From NCBI GenBank assembly GCA_018608045.1, contig JABBAI010000063.1, forward strand, positions 1 through 36,111: DNA of 36,111 nucleotides. The letters are read 5' to 3'. Both the position numbers and the translations under genes were made by a program. Positions 1-8,241 of the stretch are shown piece after piece (within the stretch, counting starts at the first letter, position 1; the number at the start of each line of letters is the position of its first letter). This DNA is from Octadecabacter sp. (GTDB taxonomy: Bacteria; Pseudomonadota; Alphaproteobacteria; Rhodobacterales; Rhodobacteraceae). The notes under the pieces are model-generated. The model saw nothing but the letters and a program-made list of their open reading frames with translations, made no database searches and was not told the origin of the DNA.

Positions 1-836
1 GCCCAATCTTCAAGGTGAGCTTGGCGCGGTGTTCTTGCGGCCTGTCCGAAAAGGCGCGCAAGCTGATTGAGGGCCGCTGCGATCACGGCGTCGGGCTGAT
101 CTACCCGCACGTCATGCGGTACTCCCACAAATCCGAATAGGGCACCAAGGGAAGCGTTTTGCGGCGACGCATCATGGATTTCGACGAGCGGCCCAAGGCG
201 GCTCATGGCATCACCGGAAAGACCCATCGTGCGCCAAAACGGAGCGTCATAAGTCGCCACGAATTTGGCTTGTCCGCCCATCCACGTGGGAATGCTCTTC
301 AACGCGTCTTTGGGGATGTCCGGACTAAATTCAAGGCTCGCGGCGACGCGAGGGGAGCATGCCAAAACGATATGCTCTGCCGGAAAAATTCTCCCATCTG
401 ACAAAGTCACACCGAAGCTTTGTTCAACGCGCACGGCCGCCGCATTGAGGGTGATGCAATCTAGGGGTAGGGAACTGGCGAGCCCGTCTATCAGGGCGGT
501 CATCCCACCATCTAACCTGAACGACCCTTCCATTGACGCAAAACCAACCCCTCGTTGGACATCGCCCTGATCTGTCTCATACATCAAGTCGCCTGAAGCA
601 TGTTGATCGAAGGTGGCGATATTCAAATCTTTTGCAAGGCGTGCCATACGCGGTTGGCCGGGCCAATACCAAGACGGCCCGAGGTCAAAGCTATGGCCGC
701 TGTCGTTCAACCCTTTGATGCGCCCGCCAAGACGGCCGCGCGCCTCTAGTACATGAAAATCGACACCCACAGCTTGGAATTGGCGCGCAAGGGTGAGGCC
801 CGCCAAACCCCCGCCAACAATGACAATCTTTGCCAT
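1..836 (-). CDS. FAD-dependent amine oxidase-like protein (partial, C-terminus missing)
   Basis: The frame is open from an ATG at 836 to the left edge, giving 278 residues with no stop, so the C-terminus is outside the window. It begins MAKIVIVGGGLAGLTLARQ, a Rossmann FAD-binding loop with the GGGLAG core at residues 8-13, followed by the EARGRLGGR stretch typical of flavin amine oxidases and protoporphyrinogen-oxidase-like enzymes. A GPSWYWPG segment follows at about residue 60. Near the truncated end AHLEDW resembles a conserved amine-oxidase segment. The start codon directly follows the TAG of the cupin gene upstream, so the two are probably one operon. It likely oxidises an amine or a related substrate with FAD, but the substrate cannot be told. 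Confidence 0.8.
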   Translation of the reverse strand, partial: MAKIVIVGGGLAGLTLARQFQAVGVDFHVLEARGRLGGRIKGLNDSGHSFDLGPSWYWPGQPRMARLAKDLNIATFDQHASGDLMYETDQGDVQRGVGFASMEGSFRLDGGMTALIDGLASSLPLDCITLNAAAVRVEQSFGVTLSDGRIFPAEHIVLACSPRVAASLEFSPDIPKDALKSIPTWMGGQAKFVATYDAPFWRTMGLSGDAMSRLGPLVEIHDASPQNASLGALFGFVGVPHDVRVDQPDAVIAAALNQLARLFGQAARTPRQAHLEDW

Positions 837-1505
837 CTAAGCAGTGGGCGCTTTGGCGAACGGCAGATGCCCTGTTTTGATCCAAATTTTTGCGCCCACA
901 CCACCTGCTACGGCGTCTAAAGCCGTCCCGTCCGGCAGGCGCAGCCATGATCCTTCAGCCAGCGTATCTGAACCCTCGGTTAGCGTGCCATCCAGTAACA
1001 AGGCTTCGATCCCGCCCTCAGCCTCAAGCGACAGACGGCACCCAGCTTCGACCTCAACATAGGTGATGGCTTCGCAGTCATCATGATGCAGTTTGGCGCG
1101 CTTGATCCCATCCTTAGCATCACCCAAACCAGCGGTCATATCGTGGCGAAATTGGTCACGGTCGTCCATATCGAACTGCCACAGCTTTACGAAAATAACA
1201 CAGCCGTCAGCTGATCTTGGGGTGTGGCTGGTGGTCGGCAGATTGCGGACATAGGTGCCGGCTGGGTAGTCGCCATGTTCATCTTGGAAGGTCCCGCTAA
1301 GGACAATAAATTCCTCCCCGCCCGTGTGGGTATGTGCAGAAAACGCGCTGCCCGGTGCATAGCGTACAATCGTTGTTGCGCGGGCAACGTCATCGCCAAT
1401 GCGGTCTAACATTCTGCGCTCAACACCCGCCATCGGGGAAGCAACCCAAGGAGCGTCACCGGAGTGCACGATGACACGCGAAGAAAAGTCAGCGTTGAGG
1501 TCCAT
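837..1505 (-). CDS. ChrR-like double-cupin protein
   Basis: The protein has 222 residues. The start at 1505 is preceded by AAGGA seven bases upstream; the open frame extends to 1589 but that part lacks a comparable ribosome site. The first cupin domain (about residues 45-110) has the full metal-binding pattern, with H58, H60, E64 and H94. This resembles the C-terminal domain of ChrR, the anti-sigma factor that responds to singlet oxygen in Rhodobacter. A degenerate second cupin fold is likely at about 130-215. There is no N-terminal zinc anti-sigma domain and no sigma-factor gene beside it, so a small metal-dependent enzyme or binding protein is more likely than an anti-sigma factor. It lies immediately before the amine oxidase gene. 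Confidence 0.75.
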   Translation of the reverse strand: MDLNADFSSRVIVHSGDAPWVASPMAGVERRMLDRIGDDVARATTIVRYAPGSAFSAHTHTGGEEFIVLSGTFQDEHGDYPAGTYVRNLPTTSHTPRSADGCVIFVKLWQFDMDDRDQFRHDMTAGLGDAKDGIKRAKLHHDDCEAITYVEVEAGCRLSLEAEGGIEALLLDGTLTEGSDTLAEGSWLRLPDGTALDAVAGGVGAKIWIKTGHLPFAKAPTA

Positions 1506-1574
1506 GATGTGATCCTTTGGGAAAACCTTATCCTGCGATAGGCTGAGATTGAGTATGTGAACAAGACACAAGGT

Positions 1575-1610
1575 TGTCACCTCTTGCAACTTGGTATGGC
1601 AGGGGTGACA
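1575..1610. promoter_or_regulatory. Inverted repeat in the divergent cupin / arabonate dehydratase promoter region
   Basis: TGTCACC at 1575-1581 is repeated inverted as GGTGACA at 1604-1610. Between the arms lies TTGGTATGGCA, close to the TTGGTATNCCAA palindromes bound by some GntR-family sugar regulators. The 134-base gap between the divergent starts at 1505 and 1640 is where operators for both units would sit. That this is an operator is inference. Confidence 0.3.
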
Positions 1611-1639
1611 TATATTGCATCACAAAAGGATCTGACGTC

Positions 1640-3382
1640 ATGACATTCAAGCCAGCAAAATGGCCACGTAAACTGCGGTCTCAAGAATGGTTCGGAGGAA
1701 CGGGCAAAGACGCGATTTATCACCGTGGATGGATGAAGAACCAAGGCTATCCTGATGACCTGTTTGATGGGCGCCCTGTCATTGGAATTTGCAATACATG
1801 GTCAGATCTGACTCCCTGTAATGGCCACCTGAGAGAGCTGGCCGAAAAGGTGAAGAACGGCGTTTGGGAGGCCGGTGGCTTTCCTGTCGAGTTTCCTGTG
1901 TTCAGCCCGTCCGAAAGCGCGTTGCGCCCTACGGCAATGATGTTCCGCAATCTGTGTGCAATGGATGTCGAAGAAGCGCTACGCGGTAAACCAATTGATG
2001 GCGTCGTGTTGATGGCAGGCTGTGATAAGACCACGCCCGCGCTTTTGATGGGGGCCGCGTCTGTTGATCTTCCCGCGATTGTTGTGTCTGGCGGGCCAAT
2101 GTTGAACGGCTATTTCAGAGGTGAACGGGTCGGGTCTGGCACGCATATCCGTAAGTTCAATGAGGCCGTGAAGGCAGGTGAAATGACGCCTGATGAATTC
2201 GTAGAGGCAGAAGCGTCGATGTCGCGCAGTGCGGGTGGATGCAATACAATGGGCACCGCGTCTACGATGGCGAGCATGGCAGAGGCGCTGGGCATGGCGC
2301 TGTCGGGAAATGCGGCAATCCCTGCCGTTGATAGCCGCCGCCGCAAGATGAGCCAGCTCACGGGTCGTCGCATTGTTCAGATGGTGAAGGACGATCTTAA
2401 GCCGTCCGACATCATGACAAAGGACGCGTTCGAAAATGCGATCCGTACGAACGGAGCGATTGGTGGATCGACCAATGCGGTTGTGCATCTACAGGCATTG
2501 GCAGGGCGATGCGAAGTGCCCCTAACACTTGAGGATTGGGATCGTTGTGGCAAAGACGTGCCCACGATTGTGAATCTACTGCCATCAGGAAAATGGCTGA
2601 TGGAAGAGTTCTTTTATGCCGGTGGTTTGCCGGTCGTGATCAAACGACTGGGCGAAACGGGACTGTTGCACAAAGACGCGCTGACGGTATCGGGAGGATC
2701 AATCTGGGATGAAGTCAAAGACGTTCAAAACTGGAATGATGATGTGATTGTCCCGACCGAAAAGGCATTGCGCAAATCGGGGGGTATTGCCGTGCTGCGC
2801 GGTAACCTCGCGCCAAACGGGGCAATCATTAAGCCGTCCGCGGCGTCGCCTGATTTGATGCAGCATCGTGGTCGCGCGGTCGTGTTTGAGGATATTGATG
2901 ACTATAAGGAACGCGTCGATCTGCCCGATTTGGACATCGACGAAACCTGCGTGATGGTTTTGAAAAACTGCGGCCCGAAGGGATATCCGGGAATGGCTGA
3001 GGTCGGGGATATGGCGCTACCTGCGAAGCTGCTGAAGGCTGGCGTCCGCGATTTGGTGCGGGTTTCTGATGCGCGCATGTCGGGGACGGCCTATGGCACA
3101 GTTGTTCTTCACACCGCACCAGAAGCAGCGGCAGGCGGGCCTTTAGCCGTGGTTCAGACTGGCGACATGATCGAACTGGACGTCGAAGGCCGTCGCATAC
3201 ACCTTGATATATCGGATGAAGAACTGGCAGCACGTTTGGCGAATTGGACGCCGCCTGTTGCACGGCCCGGCGGTGGGTATGCGCAGCTGTATCATGACAA
3301 AGTAAATCGCGCTGACGAAGGTGCAGATTTCGATTTCCTCGTCGGGCGGCGGGGCAATGACGTCGCGCGGGAGTCCCACTGA
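1640..3382 (+). CDS. L-arabonate dehydratase-like IlvD/Edd-family dehydratase
   Basis: This is a 580-residue enzyme; AAAAGGA at 1624-1630 supports the ATG at 1640 over an upstream in-frame ATG at 1574. It belongs to the IlvD/Edd [2Fe-2S] dehydratases and reads like the pentonate branch ([19 protein letters not shown] at 31-49). Cluster cysteines fall at C60, C128 and C201, and the putative catalytic serine at S481 in DARMS. Each is one residue beyond the positions reported for Rhizobium leguminosarum L-arabonate dehydratase (C59, C127, C200, S480). It would convert L-arabonate, perhaps also D-fuconate or D-galactonate, to the 2-keto-3-deoxy acid. Its stop overlaps the start of the sugar dehydrogenase gene (TGATG), so translation is coupled. 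True dihydroxyacid dehydratase (ilvD) is less likely given the neighbour. Confidence 0.88.
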   Translation: MTFKPAKWPRKLRSQEWFGGTGKDAIYHRGWMKNQGYPDDLFDGRPVIGICNTWSDLTPCNGHLRELAEKVKNGVWEAGGFPVEFPVFSPSESALRPTAMMFRNLCAMDVEEALRGKPIDGVVLMAGCDKTTPALLMGAASVDLPAIVVSGGPMLNGYFRGERVGSGTHIRKFNEAVKAGEMTPDEFVEAEASMSRSAGGCNTMGTASTMASMAEALGMALSGNAAIPAVDSRRRKMSQLTGRRIVQMVKDDLKPSDIMTKDAFENAIRTNGAIGGSTNAVVHLQALAGRCEVPLTLEDWDRCGKDVPTIVNLLPSGKWLMEEFFYAGGLPVVIKRLGETGLLHKDALTVSGGSIWDEVKDVQNWNDDVIVPTEKALRKSGGIAVLRGNLAPNGAIIKPSAASPDLMQHRGRAVVFEDIDDYKERVDLPDLDIDETCVMVLKNCGPKGYPGMAEVGDMALPAKLLKAGVRDLVRVSDARMSGTAYGTVVLHTAPEAAAGGPLAVVQTGDMIELDVEGRRIHLDISDEELAARLANWTPPVARPGGGYAQLYHDKVNRADEGADFDFLVGRRGNDVARESH

Positions 3383-4302
3383 TGGTTGGGAAAACCAAAG
3401 TTGCACTGGTCGGCATAGGTAAGATTGCGAAAGACCAGCATGTCCCTTCCATTGCCACATCTGACGAATGGGATCTTGCAGCAACGGTAAGCCGCGAAGG
3501 AACTGTGGAGGGCGCGCCAGCCTATACCGATATAGATACTATGCTGGCGGAAAACCCCGATATTGGCGTTGTCAGCCTCTGTTTGCCGCCTGTTCCAAGA
3601 TATGACTTCGCAGCAGCGTGTTTGCGTGCAGGGCGCCATGTGATGTTGGAAAAACCGCCCGGTGCCACGTTGGCGGAATGTTACGATCTTGGGGCAATGG
3701 CCGCAGACGCAGGTGTTGTGTTGTTTGCCACATGGCATAGCCGGATGGCCAAGGGCGTTCAGGCTGCGAAGGCGGCATTGACTGGCAAGACAGTCGAAAG
3801 TGGGCGCATCGACTGGAAAGAAAACGTGCGCCAATGGCACCCCGACCAAGATTGGGTGTTCGAACCCGGCGGCATGGGTGTTCTTGATCCAGGTATTAAT
3901 GCGCTGTCGATCCTGACTGAGGTTCTGCCGAACCCCGTACACCTCAAGTCAGCGACCCTTCACACGCCAAGCAACAGACAGACACCAATTCAGGCTGAAT
4001 TGACGTTTACAGGTGGTATTACGGCCAGCCTCGACTGGCTCAAGGAAGGTCAGCAAACGTGGGAACAACGTTTCACTACGACGGACGGAACGGTTGTTCA
4101 TCTGCTAGAGGGCGGCAATCGATGTGTTGTGGATGGAGAAGAGCAAAAGGTGTCTAACCTAGGCGAATACCCAGCACTTTACGCCCGTATGACAGACCTT
4201 GTTCGGCTGGGAAAATCTAGTGTCGACCTTGCGCCTATGATCCATGTTTCAGACATCATGACACTTGGAACACGCAAAGACGCGCCCGATTTCGAATGGT
4301 AG
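3382..4302 (+). CDS. L-arabinose / D-galactose 1-dehydrogenase, Gfo/Idh/MocA family
   Basis: The protein has 306 residues, the usual length for this family. An N-terminal Rossmann loop (GIGKIA, residues 11-16) binds NAD(P). EKPPGAT at 90-96 holds the conserved lysine K91, and H119 (ATWHSR) and N173 (DPGINALSI) complete the catalytic set. These three positions match those reported for Azospirillum brasilense L-arabinose 1-dehydrogenase. It would oxidise the aldose to its lactone, which after hydrolysis feeds the dehydratase encoded immediately upstream with a one-base overlap. Neither a lactonase nor the later keto-deoxy-acid enzymes are in the window. Family members often accept both L-arabinose and D-galactose, so the physiological sugar is open. 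Confidence 0.85.
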   Translation: MVGKTKVALVGIGKIAKDQHVPSIATSDEWDLAATVSREGTVEGAPAYTDIDTMLAENPDIGVVSLCLPPVPRYDFAAACLRAGRHVMLEKPPGATLAECYDLGAMAADAGVVLFATWHSRMAKGVQAAKAALTGKTVESGRIDWKENVRQWHPDQDWVFEPGGMGVLDPGINALSILTEVLPNPVHLKSATLHTPSNRQTPIQAELTFTGGITASLDWLKEGQQTWEQRFTTTDGTVVHLLEGGNRCVVDGEEQKVSNLGEYPALYARMTDLVRLGKSSVDLAPMIHVSDIMTLGTRKDAPDFEW

Positions 4303-5634
4303 TTAACTCATCAGTCTGACGAGCCAAAGCGATATTGCTGGAAATGCCGCAAGTCCAATAATACGCACAATGTCTGAGGCGACGAATGGCAATATGCCTT
4401 TGTAGGTTTGCCCTATGGCGACGTTCTTCGACATTGCGTTGATGACAAACAGGTTGAGGCCGACCGGTGGCGTTATCAGGCCGACCTCGGCTGCCATCAA
4501 CACAAGGATTCCAAACCAGATGCCGACCTCTTCGGGGGTGAGACCGAAGTCGAGCTGCGTCACGATCGGGATGAATATGGGCACGGTCAGAAAGATCATG
4601 GCGAGGGAATCCATGACTGTCCCAAGGATCAAATAAAGCAACAACATCCCCGTTAAGATCAGCCACGGGTTCATGTCTGTTGAGCGGAAAATTTCGGCCA
4701 TTGTTTGTGGGACTTGCGCGGATGACAGGAATGAATTGAACACGCTTGCACCGACGACGATGAAAAAGATCATTCCCGAAGTGCGACCTGTGGCAAGAAG
4801 GCTGTCACGCAATGCCGGCCAGTTCAGCGCGCGGTTCGCAAGAGCGATGATCGCGGTGCCCATGACGCCGACAGCAGCGGCGGCCGTGGGGGAAAATGCA
4901 CCAGTATAAATGCCGCCAATGACCACTGTAAAAATTAGTAAAACAGGCCAAACAGATCGCAGCGCGCGAAACCGTTCTGCATAAGGCACGCGTGGTCCTT
5001 CGGTCGCCGAGTCTGGTGCGACACGGGCGTAGATCGCGATCGTGATCATGTAGCCAAGCATCGCGATCAGGCCGGGGATGAACGCGGCGATGAACAACTT
5101 TTCAATATTTTGCTCAGCGAGGATTGAGTAGACCACCAGCACCACCGACGGCGGAATTAGAATGCCGAGGGTGCCGCCCGCCGCCAACGCGCCAGTTGAT
5201 AATGCGCCTGAATATCCCGCGCGCTCAAGCTCTGGCAGGGCGACTTTGCCCATGGAAGATGCCGTCGCAAGTGAGGATCCGCACACAGCGCCAAAACCAG
5301 CAGACGCCCCGACAGCGGCCATCGCCAAGCCCCCCTTGCGGTGACCAAGCCACGCATTGGCAGCCACAAATAGATTGCGCGACATGCCCCCCTGCGTCGC
5401 GAATTCTGACATCAACAAGAACAAGGGAATGATCGACAGCGAATAACTGGTGAATTGCCCATACGCGAACGTCTTTAGCTGACTGTCCATTAGGCGGGCG
5501 TTGCCTTCAACGATATAGGTGCCGACAAGCCCAACGACGAACAACGCCGCCGCGACAGGCACACGCAGAAAGATCAAAATGAGCAGGGCCGGAAAGCCCA
5601 AAAGGCCAAGCTGGAATTCACTAAATCCCATCAT
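4303..5634 (-). CDS. dctM: TRAP transporter large permease DctM
   Basis: The protein has 443 residues and is strongly hydrophobic, with about 12 predicted membrane segments, the standard size and topology for the DctM subunit. Family-typical stretches include AVCGSSLATASSMGK near residue 120, GTLGILIPPSVVLVVYS near 155 and GLITPPVGLNLFVIN near 390. It forms the inner-membrane ion-coupled translocation pathway with DctQ. The first ATG overlaps the dctQ stop by four bases (ATGA), so the subunits are translationally coupled. Its stop abuts the stop of the convergent sugar dehydrogenase gene with no intervening base, leaving no room for a separate terminator. Confidence 0.93.
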   Translation of the reverse strand: MMGFSEFQLGLLGFPALLILIFLRVPVAAALFVVGLVGTYIVEGNARLMDSQLKTFAYGQFTSYSLSIIPLFLLMSEFATQGGMSRNLFVAANAWLGHRKGGLAMAAVGASAGFGAVCGSSLATASSMGKVALPELERAGYSGALSTGALAAGGTLGILIPPSVVLVVYSILAEQNIEKLFIAAFIPGLIAMLGYMITIAIYARVAPDSATEGPRVPYAERFRALRSVWPVLLIFTVVIGGIYTGAFSPTAAAAVGVMGTAIIALANRALNWPALRDSLLATGRTSGMIFFIVVGASVFNSFLSSAQVPQTMAEIFRSTDMNPWLILTGMLLLYLILGTVMDSLAMIFLTVPIFIPIVTQLDFGLTPEEVGIWFGILVLMAAEVGLITPPVGLNLFVINAMSKNVAIGQTYKGILPFVASDIVRIIGLAAFPAISLWLVRLMS

Positions 5635-6236
5635 GACCCCCGAAGCGCGCGGGCACTACGCAGGACGCAGAATACGGCAACGGCCAAAAACATCGCGGTG
5701 AGGAGTTCGGCCACAAGGTATGTGGGCCACAGTTTCAGACCAAGGATTTGGCTTTCTTGATTGTCGCGCAAGCGATCCGCAATTTCCGCCCAGTTTCCAG
5801 CCAGTATTTCTGTTGCCCAAGGGGCGTCATCACCCCGTGCGGGTTTGAACAAAAGTGTCCATTGTCTGGTGAATAAAAGGTAAGCCAGAACCGCGAGGAC
5901 TGCGTCACCCACAAGGTCCAGAACGCGATTAAACCGCGACCCGAATACACTTGTAAACAAATCCACAGTGATGTGCCCCTTAGAATACATCACATAGGGA
6001 AGTGCCGCGAACAGTGCGAGGGCCACACCGTATTGAACCAGTTCTTCTTCGCCCAAAATTGGTCGGACCCATGATAACGCTTCAGGGGTCCAGTCGACGG
6101 CTGCCATCATGCGCCTGATCAGTTTCAATAGAATTGAAATGCACGTCAGTATCGTGGTGGCGATCAATCCAAAGCCACCAATGACGGCAACCGCAATGCA
6201 GGATTGACGCACCAGATGATCGAGGCGATCGAACAT
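5631..6236 (-). CDS. dctQ: TRAP transporter small permease DctQ
   Basis: The protein has 201 residues with about four hydrophobic segments (about 13-38, 70-90, 105-125, 175-195), the pattern of the small TRAP permease. The segment around YSKGHITVDLFTSVF (about 83-97) resembles the conserved DctQ region preceding the third helix. It lies between dctP, with a 21-base gap, and dctM, with a four-base overlap. The subunit joins DctM in the membrane complex that receives substrate from the periplasmic DctP. Confidence 0.9.
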   Translation of the reverse strand: MFDRLDHLVRQSCIAVAVIGGFGLIATTILTCISILLKLIRRMMAAVDWTPEALSWVRPILGEEELVQYGVALALFAALPYVMYSKGHITVDLFTSVFGSRFNRVLDLVGDAVLAVLAYLLFTRQWTLLFKPARGDDAPWATEILAGNWAEIADRLRDNQESQILGLKLWPTYLVAELLTAMFLAVAVFCVLRSARALRGS

Positions 6237-6257
6237 TCTACAACCGCCCCGCGTTTC

Positions 6258-7271
6258 TTATTGGTTTGCGGCTATCAGGTCGCGTGCTTGGGTAATCGCA
6301 GCTATACCATCAAATCCTTCACCGTTCGCACGTTCAATCCAACGATCATAAACGGGGGCAGATGCTTTGATCCAACGGGCAGTTTCTGTCGCATCAAGTG
6401 TGATGATGTTGTTTTCGGATGCGACCGCGCGCCCTGCTTCATCGGCTGAAACCATGACGGTTCCGGCCAATTCAGCCATCGCTTTGCCCGTGGCATCATC
6501 AAGAATTGCGCGCAAGTCGTCAGGCAGATCGTAGTATACATCAAGGCTCATCGCGAGGACAAATGTCGCCGTATAGAAGACATTTCCGTCGCCAAACTGG
6601 GTATGGTTCGACACCAGTTCAGCCATGCGAATAGAAGGGGTAATTTCCCATGGAAGCGCAGCACCCGAAATAACTCCCTTTGAGAGGTTCTCCGGGATCA
6701 ATGGCAGCGGCATACCGACGGGTGTTGCGCCAAGTTCACCAAGGAGGTCGGTGACGACACGCGTTGGCCCCCGCATTTCACGGCCAGACAAGTCTTCCAA
6801 AGTTGCAACAGGGTCTTCTGCATGGATTTGACCCGGGCTATGGAGCCATGCTGACAAGATATGGGTTTCATCATATTCACCGTTCTGAAGGTCCGTTGCG
6901 ACGAGTTCGTAAAACGCTTTGGAGCCCGCAATAGTGTCTGACATCAAGAACGGAAGTTCAAAAACCTCCGTACGATTAAAGCGACCAGCGGTGTATCCCG
7001 GAAGCGTTAGAATGATATCTGCGGCACCATCCGCCGCTTGATCGTAAAGATCACCAGGGCGACCGCCCAGCGACATGGATGCGTAAAGCTCAATTTCAAT
7101 CCGCCCGCCGCTTGCTGCTTCAATGGCCTCTTCAAAAGGAATCAAAACCTCCGCATGAAGAACCGACGTTTCGGACATAAAATGGTGCACCTTTAGGGTG
7201 ACGTCTTGTGCCGCAAGCGGGGCAGCGTAAGCAATCAGTGCAAAAGCGGTTGAACGAAATAAAGGGTTCAT
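6258..7271 (-). CDS. dctP: TRAP transporter periplasmic substrate-binding protein DctP
   Basis: The protein has 337 residues with a Sec signal peptide (residues 1-21, cut likely after APLAA). The mature part follows the DctP fold: FEEAIEAASGGRIEIELY near 47-64, LGGRPGDLYDQAADG near 69-83 and REMRGPTRVVTDLLGELG near 165-182, where R169 lies near the family's carboxylate-binding arginine. Family members carry organic or sugar acids. The convergent arabinose/arabonate genes suggest a sugar acid or aldonate as cargo, but this is inference. AGGAAGGAT precedes the ATG. It is the first gene of the minus-strand dctPQM unit. Confidence 0.92.
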   Translation of the reverse strand: MNPLFRSTAFALIAYAAPLAAQDVTLKVHHFMSETSVLHAEVLIPFEEAIEAASGGRIEIELYASMSLGGRPGDLYDQAADGAADIILTLPGYTAGRFNRTEVFELPFLMSDTIAGSKAFYELVATDLQNGEYDETHILSAWLHSPGQIHAEDPVATLEDLSGREMRGPTRVVTDLLGELGATPVGMPLPLIPENLSKGVISGAALPWEITPSIRMAELVSNHTQFGDGNVFYTATFVLAMSLDVYYDLPDDLRAILDDATGKAMAELAGTVMVSADEAGRAVASENNIITLDATETARWIKASAPVYDRWIERANGEGFDGIAAITQARDLIAANQ

Positions 7272-7282
7272 ATCGCGGATCC

Positions 7283-7317
7283 TTCCTAGGAATATGGTCT
7301 TAAACGCTGTGTAGCGT
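7283..7317 (-). promoter_or_regulatory. dctP upstream region with two short palindromes
   Basis: The 87 bases between dctP and the glpR stop contain TTCCTAGGAA (7283-7292), which overlaps the dctP ribosome-binding site, and ACGCT-GTGT-AGCGT (7304-7317), a perfect five-base inverted repeat. Either could be an operator or simply chance. No clear -35/-10 pair was found. Confidence 0.25.
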
Positions 7318-7358
7318 GGTCGATTTGTTGGTGCCAGTGTAATCCCTACCGTGGGGTG

Positions 7359-8117
7359 TCAGCTTTCGTTGACGACGCGGATCGGTGGGATAACGGCATT
7401 TACACGGGGACTGAGGGCGATTGGCCGTGCATCTGTCACAAAAAGCGACAGATCAGACATTGCCGCAACGCGAGCAGGGGCAGCACGTTCAAATTTTGAG
7501 GCATCGGCGACAAGGGCGGTGGCGCGACTGTTTTCGATGACCGTTTGGCTGACGATAACCTCATCCAGATCATAGTCGAAAAGATCACCGGTTTCATCAA
7601 GGGCCGAACATCCGATGATCGCGAGATCAAATTTAAAGCCACGCGCACTCGCGGCCGATTGGGCACCGACAAGTCCATTATCAGACGCGCGAAATCTCCC
7701 CCCAGTCACAAGCGTTTGGCAGTTTGGATTGGCGGCAAGGATGGGAACTGTATTCAGGTTGTTGGTCATAACCAGGAGGCCTTCATGATGAACAAGCGCG
7801 CGGGCGACTGCTTCGCACGTTGTGCCAATCCCAAGGAAAAGGGAGCTGCCGTTCTTCACCTCGTCCGCACACAAAAGCCCGATCGAGGACTTCGCATCGT
7901 CATTGAGCCGCCGACGGTCCTCATAGGCGATGTTGTTGATGCCTGATGGAAGGATTGCCCCACCATGAACCCGCGTTAAACGCCCTTGATCGGAAAGTTC
8001 CGATAGATCGCGGCGTATCGTTTGCAGTGTGACATCAAAGGCCGCCGCAAGGCCATCAACGGTAACTTTACCGTCTTTGCGTGCGTGTTCCAGTATTTGT
8101 GCGTGGCGAAAGTTCAT
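7359..8117 (-). CDS. glpR: DeoR-family transcriptional repressor, GlpR-like
   Basis: From the ATG at 8117 the protein has 252 residues; an in-frame ATG at 8138 is equally open, and neither has a strong ribosome site. The 8117 start gives MNFRHAQILEHARKDGKV, which matches how related GlpR proteins begin. The N-terminal DeoR winged helix includes TLQTIRRDL (30-38) and the family signature HGGA (51-54). The C-terminal sugar-phosphate-sensing domain includes FLGIGTTCEAVARAL, resembling the phosphosugar isomerase-like fold. Divergence from glpD points to glycerol-3-phosphate as inducer and glpD as target. No glycerol transporter or kinase gene is beside it. Confidence 0.88.
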   Translation of the reverse strand: MNFRHAQILEHARKDGKVTVDGLAAAFDVTLQTIRRDLSELSDQGRLTRVHGGAILPSGINNIAYEDRRRLNDDAKSSIGLLCADEVKNGSSLFLGIGTTCEAVARALVHHEGLLVMTNNLNTVPILAANPNCQTLVTGGRFRASDNGLVGAQSAASARGFKFDLAIIGCSALDETGDLFDYDLDEVIVSQTVIENSRATALVADASKFERAAPARVAAMSDLSLFVTDARPIALSPRVNAVIPPIRVVNES

Positions 8118-8154
8118 ATCGCCAATATAGCGACCCATATTCGCTTTTACTACA

Positions 8155-8177
8155 AACGAACATGAATTAATTTCGTT
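8155..8177. promoter_or_regulatory. Putative GlpR operator between glpR and glpD
   Basis: AACGAA (8155-8160) and TTCGTT (8172-8177) form a perfect inverted repeat around an 11-base AT-rich spacer. DeoR/GlpR-type repressors often recognise TTCG-containing half sites, and a related half site, TTCGCTTTT, lies at 8140-8148. The position between the divergent glpR and glpD starts suits control of both genes. Binding is inferred. Confidence 0.45.
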
Positions 8178-8241
8178 ATTTTTCTTTTTTCTCCTATCTG
8201 CTATGCCCAATCCAACACATTTTACACGCGAGGTGGGCGGC

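Noticed and set aside
1640-3382. Housekeeping dihydroxyacid dehydratase (ilvD)
   Set aside because: The fold is shared, but cysteine and serine positions match the arabonate dehydratase branch residue for residue, and the coupled neighbour is a sugar dehydrogenase.
8139-8241. FNR-type box (TTGAT-N4-ATCAA) near photosynthesis or glp promoters
   Set aside because: I looked for this pattern by eye in the intergenic regions and found only partial matches.
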